DNA from: Solibacillus sp. FSL K6-1523
GTDB lineage: Bacteria > Bacillota > Bacilli > Bacillales_A > Planococcaceae
NCBI RefSeq assembly: GCF_038005225.1
Contig: NZ_JBBOSU010000001.1
Span: forward strand, 4,070,001 to 4,134,000
Direction of reading: 5' to 3'
DNA length: 64,000 bases
A program made the translations under genes and the position numbers. Positions within the stretch are counted from its first letter, which is position 1. Each line of letters starts with the position of its first letter. This document shows positions 21,049 to 29,354 of the stretch, in pieces. The notes under the pieces were generated by a model. It searched no databases. It was not told where the DNA came from and saw nothing but the letters and a program-made list of their open reading frames with translations.

Positions 21049-22593
21049 TTAGTCTTCGCGACGTTGACGAGGACGACGATCACGACTTGAAGAACTTCCT
21101 TCACGACGACCACCGCCGCCATTGCCACCTTCACGACGACCTGAATCACGACGTCCGCCACCTTCACGACGACGATCTCCACCGCTACCGCCACGACGGT
21201 CGTAACCACCGCGACTTGAACGACCGCGATCATTTCCACCACGACCACCGCCATTAGAACGGTCACGACGCATTGGTAATGGACGCTCTTCCGTTAATGA
21301 AATCGGTGTTGCATCCGGTTCTTTTGTAATTGATTTCAATGCAGCTGCTACTAAATCCAGCGCTTCATTATTTTCTAATAATTGAGCCGCTAATTCACGG
21401 TATTTACTAATATCTTCATTTTGTACTAATTCCACTAGGTTTTTCATTGCATCTTCTTGTAAGCCTACTAATGCTTCCTCTGATGTAGGAGTACGTAATG
21501 GTGTCATACGTTTTTTCGTTGTTTCTTCAACGATGCGTAAGTAGCCCATTTCACGTGGTGTTACGAATGTTACAGCAACACCTGATTTACCAGCACGGCC
21601 TGTACGTCCGATACGGTGAACATAGCTTTCTGGATCTTGTGGAATATCGAAGTTGTAAACATGTGTTACACCTGAAATATCTAAACCACGAGCTGCTACG
21701 TCTGTTGCGATTAAAATGTCAATTTTACCTTCTTTAAATTGACGTAATACTGAAATACGTTTTGCTTGGCTTAAGTCACCATGAATACCTTCTGCAAGGA
21801 AACCACGTAAACCTAACGCTTGGCTTAACTCATCTACACGACGTTTTGTACGACCGAAGATAATTGCTAATTCAGGCTTTTGAGCATCTAATAAACGAGA
21901 AAGTGCATCGAATTTCTCACGCTCAGTAGCTTTTACGAAGAACTGCTCAATGTTTTCCATTGTTAATTCTTTTGCTTTGATTTTAACCACTTCTGGGTTA
22001 TTCATGAATGTTTCAGCAATTTTGCGGATTGCTGGAGGCATTGTAGCTGAGAATAATAACGTTTGGCGATTATCAGGAACAGATTCTAAAATAGCATTAA
22101 TATCATCAATGAAGCCCATGTTTAACATTTCATCTGCTTCGTCTAATACTAATGTTTGTACTTCATCTAATCTTAGAGTACGACGGTTAATATGGTCTTG
22201 AATACGACCTGGTGTACCTACGATAATTTGTGGACGGTTTTTAAGCGCACGGATTTGACGGCCGATTTCTTGACCTCCGTAAACTGATAATAATTTTACG
22301 CGCTTGTCATAACCTAATTTATAAAGTTCTTCTGAAACTTGGATTGCTAATTCACGAGTTGGAGCAATTACTAATGCTTGGATATTTGGGTTTTTTGGAT
22401 CGATTTTCTCGATTAACGGAATACCGAATGCAGCTGTTTTACCCGTACCAGTTTGCGCTTGACCTAATACGTCACGGCCATCCATTGCAAATGTGATTGT
22501 TCCCTCTTGAATTGGTGTTGCTTCTTCAAATCCCATACGTTTAATTGAACGTAATGTAGATTCACTAATATTTAATTCTGAAAAATTTGTCAA
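21049..22593 (-). CDS. cshA: DEAD-box RNA helicase CshA
   Basis: CshA is a major DEAD-box helicase of the RNA degradation and ribosome assembly machinery. It has the Q motif [38 protein letters not shown] and [10 protein letters not shown]. The last 75 residues are a low-complexity RGG/RRDS tail. The longest frame starts with TTG at 22602, only one base after AAGGAG. The next TTG (22593) has a 10-base spacing and gives MTNFSELN, which fits better; 514 residues. Located between murF/esterase and ydbS, as ydbR in B. subtilis. Confidence 0.94.
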   Translation of the reverse strand: MTNFSELNISESTLRSIKRMGFEEATPIQEGTITFAMDGRDVLGQAQTGTGKTAAFGIPLIEKIDPKNPNIQALVIAPTRELAIQVSEELYKLGYDKRVKLLSVYGGQEIGRQIRALKNRPQIIVGTPGRIQDHINRRTLRLDEVQTLVLDEADEMLNMGFIDDINAILESVPDNRQTLLFSATMPPAIRKIAETFMNNPEVVKIKAKELTMENIEQFFVKATEREKFDALSRLLDAQKPELAIIFGRTKRRVDELSQALGLRGFLAEGIHGDLSQAKRISVLRQFKEGKIDILIATDVAARGLDISGVTHVYNFDIPQDPESYVHRIGRTGRAGKSGVAVTFVTPREMGYLRIVEETTKKRMTPLRTPTSEEALVGLQEDAMKNLVELVQNEDISKYRELAAQLLENNEALDLVAAALKSITKEPDATPISLTEERPLPMRRDRSNGGGRGGNDRGRSSRGGYDRRGGSGGDRRREGGGRRDSGRREGGNGGGGRREGSSSSRDRRPRQRRED

Positions 22594-22603
22594 ACTATTC
22601 AAT

Positions 22604-22824
22604 CTCCTTTTTCCTTATAAGTCGACAAATGGTTACATTTTCAGATGACATGGCGGCAAATTCGAGCCAATGTATATGGAACGTTTCCGTTACTTTAAAT
22701 TTATCTCTACATTATTTGTAGAGTTTATTATACGAATAGGAAAGCCCGGTCTTTGCCGAGCGGTTCAATTCTACGATTCTAATTTGGATTAAAAGTTTAA
22801 AAAATAGAATAAAACCGTTAAGTT
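22604..22824 (-). other. Long cshA leader region
   Basis: About 220 bases between the upstream terminator and the cshA ribosome-binding site with no gene. A long 5' leader is plausible for a helicase that may autoregulate. I see one modest hairpin (CCGGTCTTTGCCGAGCGG area, about 22744-22763) but no known riboswitch. Confidence 0.4.
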
Positions 22825-22864
22825 CAAAAAAAAGTACTCTTCATCAATAAAGTCTGAAGAGTCC
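22825..22864 (-). terminator. Terminator downstream of the esterase gene and repeat B
   Basis: Minus-strand stem GGACTCTTC / GAAGAGTACT with a 13-base loop, then eight T. It lies beyond repeat B, so repeat B would be transcribed as the 3' untranslated region of the esterase mRNA. Confidence 0.8.
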
Positions 22865-22971
22865 TCGTACAAAATGTATCCATTGCTTACATCAGTCTAA
22901 CATGGGTTGTAGCAGTATGCAATGATAATGCTTGTATCTAAATAAACTGTTTATTCATTCTCTGTGACGTT

Positions 22972-23110
22972 TTTAGGCTGACATCCTTCTTCCTTCAAAA
23001 ATCTATGACATCCGCCGGGACTTGGGTCAACACGATGTTGATCACAAAGGCGTTGTCACAGGACGTGACGGGTTTTGCCTTTGTTCCCCAATTCTGCTGA
23101 ATCAAGTTAA
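22972..23110. repeat. Dispersed repeat, copy B (3' end of the esterase gene)
   Basis: Contains TTTAGGCTGAC (22972), GACATCCGCCGGGACTTG, GATGTTGATCACAAAGGCG (23034), GGACGTG and the end box GCTGAATCAAGTTAA (23096-23110). It joins boxes seen separately in copies A/D and C/E. The esterase stop codon is inside the end box. Confidence 0.75.
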
Positions 23111-23794
23111 AAAATTCAGCACTTTCTCAAACCATTCTTCACAATCATCACTATAACAAATATGATGCTTGCCACATGCTGAAAGATACAACAGTTTTTC
23201 CTTTGATTGAATTTGGTCATGCAGTATTCGCGCAGTTTGGCTCGGCACAATGCCATCCAATAATCCTTGTACAATAAATGTTGGACATTTTATATTTTTA
23301 ATGTAGGGCGCTGTTTTTTGAACAACTTTCATAAATTCTACAGTTGCACTAAATGGGACGTTCAAAAATTTAAATTTATAGCGAGCAAATAATTCGTTAT
23401 CTTGCAAGTTTTTATGCATTGCATCTGTCGCGACTAAACGGAAGTCTTTCACTAATTGTGATGGGCTTATATATTTTGCAGCAGCACTTAATAGTACTAA
23501 CTTCTTCACCTTGTAGCGCGTTGCCAAATACATGGCAATGACGCCCCCCATCGAAAAACCAACAATGATAATTTCATCTACTTGCTTTGCCAATCGGCGG
23601 TACGCAATTTCAGCGTCCATTAACCAATTATGCGCTTTATATCCCTTCATTGCTAAATCCTCTGCTTCACCATGACCCGATAATGTTGGAATCGCTATAA
23701 GCCATTCTGTTTTTTCTTGGACATAATCGGCAAATGGCTGAACTTCATACGGTCCACCGGAAAATCCGTGTAAAAAAAGTATGCCAATCGACAT
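23102..23794 (-). CDS. Alpha/beta-hydrolase (carboxylesterase or monoacylglycerol lipase type)
   Basis: A 230-residue cytoplasmic esterase related to Geobacillus Est30-type carboxylesterases. It has LFLHGFSGG (oxyanion region), nucleophile elbow GFSMGG, the acid in GLLDGIVP and the histidine in GKHHICY. The physiological substrate is unknown. It lies upstream of cshA and downstream of murF on the same strand. The last residues and the TGA stop are encoded by the end box of repeat B. Confidence 0.85.
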   Translation of the reverse strand: MSIGILFLHGFSGGPYEVQPFADYVQEKTEWLIAIPTLSGHGEAEDLAMKGYKAHNWLMDAEIAYRRLAKQVDEIIIVGFSMGGVIAMYLATRYKVKKLVLLSAAAKYISPSQLVKDFRLVATDAMHKNLQDNELFARYKFKFLNVPFSATVEFMKVVQKTAPYIKNIKCPTFIVQGLLDGIVPSQTARILHDQIQSKEKLLYLSACGKHHICYSDDCEEWFEKVLNFLT

Positions 23795-23828
23795 TTAATC
23801 CACTCCAATCATCCAATGTGATATGTAC

Positions 23829-23870
23829 AAAAAGGCGTTGAGCTAGCATTATGCTAACTCGACGCCTTTT
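23829..23870 (-). terminator. Terminator overlapping the end of murF
   Basis: Long stem AAGGCGTTGAGCTAGCAT / ATGCTAACTCGACGCCTT with a T-run on the minus strand. The last codons of murF and its TAA form one arm of the stem. Confidence 0.93.
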
Positions 23871-25219
23871 ATAATATTCTCCAACTGCATACCGCGCGAA
23901 CCTTTTACTAATAGTAATGATTGCTTAGTTGCGTGCAGTTTAATTTTCTCGATAATGATTGCATAATCTTCTTCCGTATAGAGAAGGTGCTGCTCATCAA
24001 AGACCGTTTGTAATTTCTCATAAAGCCACTTCATACGGGGGCCGAATAGACAAACATACGTCGTCTTGTCAGAATCAATTACTTTTGCAATTTCCTCGTG
24101 GTAACGCTGTTCATCTTGCCCAAGCTCCAACATATCGCCAAGCACTAACCATTTCTCATCGCGAATCTCAGTTTGCTGGATAAAATGAATCGCGGCATGC
24201 ATCGAAGTTGGTGCAGCATTATAGGCGTCATTAATAAATAATTTATTGCCAACTGGCATGAGCTGCATACGCATATCTGTTAAAGTAGCCTGTTTTAACG
24301 CCGTTCGAATTTGTTCATCCGTTAAACCAAGCGCTTTACTGACAAGCATCGCGCTTAATGTATTTTTCACTTGATGTTCACCTAAAACAGAAATGAAAAA
24401 ATCTCCATCAATTAATCCTTCTACGTGGAAGTGACTTCCCGACTCTGATGTATGAATGTTTGAAGCGATTAAATTTTGCTCTTTCGTAAAACCAAATGAT
24501 TGCGTTTGTAAATTTTCATTTTTTGCTATTAACTGTTGGAGTAATGGCTCGTCACCATCAAAAAACAGTATGCCATCTGGTTCTAAACCTTGAACAACTT
24601 CAAATTTTGCCTGTGCAATTCCTTCACGGGAGCCTAAATCTTGCATATGTGCTTCCCCGATATTTGTAATAATCGCATAATGAGGACGTGCTAATTTCGT
24701 TAAATATTCAATTTCACCAAAGCCGCTCATCCCCATCTCAAGCACAGAGATTTCCGTATCTTCATCTAATTGCAAAATTGTAATCGGTAAACCTAGTTGA
24801 TTATTAAAATTACCAATCGTTTTTTGCACTTTATAATACGGCGCGAGCGCACTTGCTAAAATGTCTTTTGATGAAGTTTTCCCGTTTGAACCAGTAATAC
24901 CAATAAACGTCGCTTGATGTTCGTTACGGTAAGCAATCGCCATTTCCTGCAACGCCACTTCCGGATCATCAATGAAAATTAATGGGTAGTTTGCGGGTGG
25001 ATTCGGTTCGTCCTTCATCCATAAAGAAGCGGCTGCCCCTTTTTCAAATGCTTGCTCGACAAAACGATGCCCATTGACCGCCTCACCTCGAAAAGGGATA
25101 AATAAATCGCCTGGCTGAATCGTACGCGTATCAATCGAAATCCCTGTTACGATCGTATCTTGAAATAATTGCTGTTCAATTTTTAACCACGTTGCAAGTT
25201 GCTGTAAGTTTTTTTTCAC
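23849..25219 (-). CDS. murF: UDP-N-acetylmuramoyl-tripeptide-D-alanyl-D-alanine ligase
   Basis: MurF adds D-Ala-D-Ala to the UDP-MurNAc-tripeptide in peptidoglycan precursor synthesis. The 456 residues comprise an N-terminal UDP-binding domain (TRTIQPGDLFIPFRGE), ATP-binding ITGSNGKTSSKD near residue 108, and a C-terminal domain with NDAYNAAPTSMHAA and VLGDMLELG. The GTG start lies 12 bases after ddl, with a weak ribosome-binding site, suggesting coupling to ddl. Confidence 0.96.
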   Translation of the reverse strand: MKKNLQQLATWLKIEQQLFQDTIVTGISIDTRTIQPGDLFIPFRGEAVNGHRFVEQAFEKGAAASLWMKDEPNPPANYPLIFIDDPEVALQEMAIAYRNEHQATFIGITGSNGKTSSKDILASALAPYYKVQKTIGNFNNQLGLPITILQLDEDTEISVLEMGMSGFGEIEYLTKLARPHYAIITNIGEAHMQDLGSREGIAQAKFEVVQGLEPDGILFFDGDEPLLQQLIAKNENLQTQSFGFTKEQNLIASNIHTSESGSHFHVEGLIDGDFFISVLGEHQVKNTLSAMLVSKALGLTDEQIRTALKQATLTDMRMQLMPVGNKLFINDAYNAAPTSMHAAIHFIQQTEIRDEKWLVLGDMLELGQDEQRYHEEIAKVIDSDKTTYVCLFGPRMKWLYEKLQTVFDEQHLLYTEEDYAIIIEKIKLHATKQSLLLVKGSRGMQLENIIKGVELA

Positions 25220-25231
25220 TCTTTATCCCAC

Positions 25232-26305
25232 TCAATCTCTTTTGTATTGGAGCTTTTGTTTTTCTGTATGACGCTCTACGGCTAAGGCAATTAATTGATC
25301 GATTAATTGCGGATACGTTACGGCTGTATGCTGCCATAATAGCGGGTACATACTTACTGGTGTAAATCCAGGCATCGTGTTTACTTCATTAATATATATT
25401 TTATTATCCACAGTCACGAAAAAGTCAGCCCGCACTAAACCTGACCCATCAATTGCTTTAAATGCCTTTTTCGCCATACCGACTAAATCTTGATATACAT
25501 TCCCTTGTAGTTCAGCTGGAATGATTAATACCGTTGAGCCATCTTTATATTTTGAATCATAATCATAAAATTCCGTTACTGGTTTGATTTCTCCCGCTAC
25601 TGAAACTTCTGGTGTATCGTTTCCAAGTACGGCAAGCTCGATTTCCCGGGCAATAACTCCTTGCTCCACAACGATTTTACGATCATATTGAAGAGCAAAT
25701 TGAACAGCCTTTTCTAATTCTTGTGTATTTGTTGCTTTGCTAATACCGACACTTGAACCTAAATTTGCTGGCTTGACGAACATTGGGTAGCCAAGTTTTC
25801 GTTCGCACTTCTTAATCCATTCTGTACGATCGCCTTCCCACTCACTGCGAATGAAGTACACATATGGTAATTGAGGTAAATCCGCCATTTCGAATAACTG
25901 CTTCATCACGACCTTATCCATCCCAGCAGCCGAACTAAGTACGCTGTTGCCTACATAAGGGATATTTAAAACATCTAAAAGCCCTTGAACGGTACCATCT
26001 TCACCATTCGTTCCGTGCAGTAACGGGAATATAACATCAAAAGGGTTTTCCATATGCGCTTCAATAAATTGTCTAATATTATTCGCAGCATAATCTGCCG
26101 TTGTATCAAATTGTAATTGTTCAGACGATTGTGCTGGTTCTATTAATTGAGGTCCTACACGCCATTCGCCATCCAATGTAATAAAAATCGGATGTACATC
26201 ATATTCATTAAAATTCAAAGCTTGCGTTACAGCCTGTGCCGTCGACAACGAGACTTCATGTTCCGCAGACTTCCCTCCATACAATAAACCGATTCTTTTT
26301 TTCAT
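25232..26305 (-). CDS. ddl: D-alanine-D-alanine ligase
   Basis: Ddl makes the D-Ala-D-Ala used by MurF, encoded next door. The 357-residue ATP-grasp enzyme has GGKSAEHEVSL at the N terminus, LHGTNGEDGTVQG, KPANLGSSVGISKA, and NEVNTMPGFT at the C terminus. It is the longer VanA/Ddl type with a tyrosine-containing active-site loop (EFYDYDSKYKDG). GGAGG precedes the ATG. Confidence 0.96.
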   Translation of the reverse strand: MKKRIGLLYGGKSAEHEVSLSTAQAVTQALNFNEYDVHPIFITLDGEWRVGPQLIEPAQSSEQLQFDTTADYAANNIRQFIEAHMENPFDVIFPLLHGTNGEDGTVQGLLDVLNIPYVGNSVLSSAAGMDKVVMKQLFEMADLPQLPYVYFIRSEWEGDRTEWIKKCERKLGYPMFVKPANLGSSVGISKATNTQELEKAVQFALQYDRKIVVEQGVIAREIELAVLGNDTPEVSVAGEIKPVTEFYDYDSKYKDGSTVLIIPAELQGNVYQDLVGMAKKAFKAIDGSGLVRADFFVTVDNKIYINEVNTMPGFTPVSMYPLLWQHTAVTYPQLIDQLIALAVERHTEKQKLQYKRD

Positions 26306-26383
26306 TTTGCGACCTCCATTTTTTTCTAAGCATAGTGTATCACGAATCTTTACCGATACGGATTACGTTTCATCATATTCATT

Positions 26384-26414
26384 AAAAACACTCACTGCAG
26401 CAGCTGTGAGTGTT
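26384..26414 (-). terminator. Terminator at the 3' end of the 249-residue unknown gene
   Basis: Stem AACACTCAC / GTGAGTGTT followed by TTTAA on the minus strand. The TAA stop of the upstream gene shares the stem. Confidence 0.75.
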
Positions 26415-27162
26415 AACTGATTTGTATTAGTTCATCATAGCTAAGTTTTAATAGTTCATCTAAATCATCCCATACTTCATCTGGAAAATTATAATCCGCT
26501 AACGTGCGAATCTCAATTCCATAATGAGCACTCGGTTTGTCTAGTTTATATAGAGATAATAATGCGCCTTCCTTCACAAACGGTCTATATAAACGCAATG
26601 TTGAAGGGTCCATTACTGGCAAATTATCTTTATTTTTTCTGCGCCAAAAGCTTCCTACACCTTCTTTTTCCTTGATCATTTGATTGAATAAATTCGCTAC
26701 TAATAATTCAGAGTCTCCGATAAAACGAAAATACACTTTCGTCATTTTATCGGATATGGAAGAATAGTAGGCATATCGATTTTGCAATTTACCTATGAAC
26801 GGTGTCGTTAACGGCTCACGTTTATGACTGAAATAAAGCAACTCAGCTTGTTCCAGCGGCGTTAATGTATCCACATTTTTTTCTGTCGTAAAATCAATCC
26901 AACAAAGGTCGTTTTTCAAATCCTGTTCCGTTTTTAAAAAACCTTGCATCTCTTCACTGCTTACAAAGTCAAATTGCGTATGCATATTAAAAGAGCCATC
27001 TTCGTATGCGTGTTTTAAAAGTAAAACATTTTTTACAGATTCTAATGCAGGTAAAAATTGTTTTAGCGAAATGCCGCTAAAAATTACAAAATGATCCACG
27101 TCATTCATATGTATATATAAATGATGCATAAAATCTTCTGCGGATTTCAATTTCTTTGCCAC
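26413..27162 (-). CDS. Conserved hypothetical cytoplasmic protein
   Basis: I do not recognise this 249-residue protein. It has no signal peptide or membrane helix, and is rich in aromatic and charged residues (YYSSISDKMTKVYFRFIGDS, LADYNFPDEVWDDLDELL). Segments such as VIFSGISLKQFLPALESV look like a well-packed globular fold. The longest frame opens with a GTG at 27171 within the ribosome-binding site; the GTG at 27162, 10 bases after GGGG, gives the natural start MAKKLKSAEDF. It stands alone, divergent from rodA and upstream of ddl. Confidence 0.75.
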   Translation of the reverse strand: MAKKLKSAEDFMHHLYIHMNDVDHFVIFSGISLKQFLPALESVKNVLLLKHAYEDGSFNMHTQFDFVSSEEMQGFLKTEQDLKNDLCWIDFTTEKNVDTLTPLEQAELLYFSHKREPLTTPFIGKLQNRYAYYSSISDKMTKVYFRFIGDSELLVANLFNQMIKEKEGVGSFWRRKNKDNLPVMDPSTLRLYRPFVKEGALLSLYKLDKPSAHYGIEIRTLADYNFPDEVWDDLDELLKLSYDELIQIS

Positions 27163-27369
27163 AACACACACGCCCCTTTAAACACAATTATGTATGATTA
27201 TTATATGACTTATCGAACGAATTTGAAACATTTTCTGCGCTGTTTCGTCACAACTTTTACAATGAGCTTCCTAAAGTAATTTTCTGTGGAATATGATAAA
27301 GTTAAACGAGTTACAAAAGTGCTTCTTTTTTAATAGAAATAAATATTTTTAGATGATAAGGTGAAACGA

Positions 27370-28560
27370 ATGGATACAAATAAACTTAGTTTCAATAAAC
27401 GTTTTGACTGGCCACTCGCCATTATATTAATAATTTTTCTTTGTGTTAGTTTATTGGCGATTTCTTCTGCCCAAACATCGGGGCAATATGGGGAAAATTT
27501 CGTCCCCAAACAAATTTTAAATTATATGATTGGCGCATTCATCGTTGCATTCGTTATGTACTTTGATCCTGATCAATATAAGAGGCTTGCATGGCCATTT
27601 TACTGGTTTGGAATAGCTTTGCTTGCCGCAGTAGTAATCATTCCCCCGTCAACTGGATTAACGATATTCCGAAATGGGGCACAAAGTTGGTTTGCAACGC
27701 CAATTGGGAGTATACAGCCAGCAGAATTTATGAAAACCTTTTATATTCTTGCAGCCGCATATTTAATTAGCACGCACCATGTTGCCAATCCGACAAAAAC
27801 ATTGAAGACAGATTTTATGCTTCTTTTAAAAATTGGATTAACTTTAGCAGTACCCTTAGCATTAATTATGCTCCAACCCGATTTAGGTTCATCACTTGTG
27901 TTTCTTGCGATTACAGCAGCCCTCATCATTGTTGCAGGTGTTTCTTGGAAAATTATTCTCCCGCTCTTTGGGGGAGCAGCTGCACTTGGTGGTTCGTTAC
28001 TATGGATGGCTGTTTATATGCAAGACTTCCTAGAAAAAACATTTGGATTCCAGTCCTATCAAGCTGCACGGATTTACTCTTGGTTAGATCCTTATTCTTA
28101 CGCCACATCTGATGGCTATCATTTAATCACTTCATTAAATGCAATTGGCTCAGGTGAAGTTTTCGGGAAAGGCTATCAAGGTCGTGAAGTATATGTCGCT
28201 GAAAATCATACAGACTTTATTTTTGCAGTGATCGGAGAAGAATGGGGCTTTATCGGTGCAAGTGCGGTTATCTGTCTATTCTTCCTATTAATTTATCATT
28301 TAACAAAGACAACACTTTTACTAAAAGATCCTTTCTGTACATACGTTTGTGCAGGGATTATTGCGATGATTACGTTCCACGTTTTTGAAAATATCGGAAT
28401 GACAATTCAATTATTACCTATTACCGGTATACCTCTACCGTTTTTAAGTTACGGTGGTAGTTCGTTAATGGGGAATGCACTTGCAATCGGACTTGTGTTT
28501 GGTATGAAGTTCCATTACCGCACGTATATGTTCTCTGCAAATGATCCGGAAGAAGACTAA
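27370..28560 (+). CDS. rodA: Peptidoglycan polymerase RodA (SEDS family)
   Basis: RodA is the SEDS glycosyltransferase of the elongation machinery. The 396-residue protein has ten predicted membrane helices. The signature segments NHTDFIFAVIGEEWGF and PITGIPLPFLSYGGSSL identify the RodA branch of the family, as does the catalytic-loop Asp in QPDLGSS. The longest frame opens at a GTG (27361), but AAGGTG there serves as the ribosome-binding site of the ATG at 27370. It is flanked by a good terminator. Paralogues FtsW or a second RodA cannot be fully excluded. Confidence 0.9.
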   Translation: MDTNKLSFNKRFDWPLAIILIIFLCVSLLAISSAQTSGQYGENFVPKQILNYMIGAFIVAFVMYFDPDQYKRLAWPFYWFGIALLAAVVIIPPSTGLTIFRNGAQSWFATPIGSIQPAEFMKTFYILAAAYLISTHHVANPTKTLKTDFMLLLKIGLTLAVPLALIMLQPDLGSSLVFLAITAALIIVAGVSWKIILPLFGGAAALGGSLLWMAVYMQDFLEKTFGFQSYQAARIYSWLDPYSYATSDGYHLITSLNAIGSGEVFGKGYQGREVYVAENHTDFIFAVIGEEWGFIGASAVICLFFLLIYHLTKTTLLLKDPFCTYVCAGIIAMITFHVFENIGMTIQLLPITGIPLPFLSYGGSSLMGNALAIGLVFGMKFHYRTYMFSANDPEED

Positions 28561-28563
28561 AAG

Positions 28564-28611
28564 AAAAGACAACTTGTGCAACTTATAAAAGTCGCGCCAG
28601 TTGTCTTTTTT
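28564..28611 (+). terminator. Terminator of rodA
   Basis: Stem AAAGACAACT / AGTTGTCTTT with a 24-base loop and a T-run on the plus strand. Confidence 0.8.
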
Positions 28612-28617
28612 ATGCTT

Positions 28618-28657
28618 AAAGACGCCCACTGATTTTTTAGAATCAATGGGCGTCTTT
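28618..28657. terminator. Convergent terminator between rodA and the 45-residue gene
   Basis: Near-perfect 17-bp stem AAAGACGCCCACTGATT / AATCAATGGGCGTCTTT, able to act for the minus-strand gene; the T-tract is short. Confidence 0.7.
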
Positions 28658-28666
28658 AGTATTTAA

Positions 28667-28804
28667 TCAATTTTGTGTTTGTGGAGTTTGTGTTGGTGGT
28701 GTTAAAACTTTTAAAAGTTCGATACGAGATTTCGTAACTGTCGCCGTAACACCTAATTTAGATAAGTTTGTAACAATACGTTTTAAATCAATCTCTTTCG
28801 CCAT
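28667..28804 (-). CDS. 45-residue conserved small protein (Lmo0850-like?)
   Basis: A short frame, MAKEIDLKRIVTNLSKLGV followed by TATVTKSRIELLKVLTPP and a T/P/Q tail. TGAGGTG lies 8 bases before the ATG and a terminator follows. The sequence pattern resembles the small 'Lmo0850 family' of Bacillales as I remember it; I cannot confirm that. It is preceded by a strong promoter and a leader of about 200 bases. Function unknown. Confidence 0.7.
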   Translation of the reverse strand: MAKEIDLKRIVTNLSKLGVTATVTKSRIELLKVLTPPTQTPQTQN

Positions 28805-29007
28805 TTCTCTACACCTCAACCTTTCCTTAAGTAAAATATATAACGAATCATTAAAATTAAAGTTCCAAGCAGCCTCTGCATAATCCGCCGCTCAATTTGT
28901 CAGGAACCTCTTCGAAAGATCTCAAAGGTCTGACCTTCTACATCTTCATCATACCACTTATTTACATCGGAAAATCTTTCAATTTTGTTACAAATGTAAA
29001 AACTTTC
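28805..29007 (-). ncRNA. Putative structured leader RNA of the small-protein gene
   Basis: Between the promoter at 29014-29041 and the 45-residue ORF lie about 200 transcribed bases without a start codon in any sizeable frame. They hold the perfect palindrome AAGGTCAGACCTT and several short hairpins (for example GCAG-AG-GCTGC). It may be a regulatory leader or a small RNA; no known riboswitch class is recognised. Confidence 0.35.
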
Positions 29008-29013
29008 ACTTTG

Positions 29014-29041
29014 AGTATAACCTTATTACATTTAATGTAAA
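29014..29041 (-). promoter_or_regulatory. Sigma-A promoter of the leader and 45-residue gene
   Basis: TTTACA (29036-29041) and TATACT (29014-29019) on the minus strand with a 16-base spacer. Confidence 0.65.
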
Positions 29042-29354
29042 CATTCTTTCTCTGAAATTTCCCGAAGTAAATCTTATGCTGTCATTTTCATTAATAACTA
29101 AAAAATTATCCGTTATAACTATCGACTTATTTTTTAAGATATCTTTCTTAAAACGATATGATTTTTATTATTTTTGAGTGGAGAAATAATGCATTTTACA
29201 CATTTCCACTACAGCCATAGTAAAAACCCTTTATTACTAAATTTTAATCATGTTTAATGACAAATACAAGGGGAAATATTGTAGTATTACGCAACTTTCT
29301 GTGGAGAATAACTATTTCCACACTATTCCGATATTACTTACGAGGAGGGATTCT
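29042..29354 (+). other. AT-rich upstream region of the YwqG-like gene
   Basis: About 310 bases with no gene. The frame of the next gene is open back to 29250, but only the ATG at 29355 has a ribosome-binding site. No promoter stands out. Confidence 0.5.

Noticed and set aside
21024-21257. Plus-strand His/Asp-rich frame, resembling a metal-binding protein
   Set aside because: It is the antisense of the CshA RGG tail; no ribosome-binding site.
20982-21266. Val/Ala-rich minus-strand frame
   Set aside because: Alternate frame of the CshA tail running past its terminator.
28860-28990. Protein-like minus-strand stretch (WYDEDVEGQTFEIFRRGS)
   Set aside because: No ATG, GTG or TTG start in frame and it stops after a few dozen codons; treated as part of the leader RNA.
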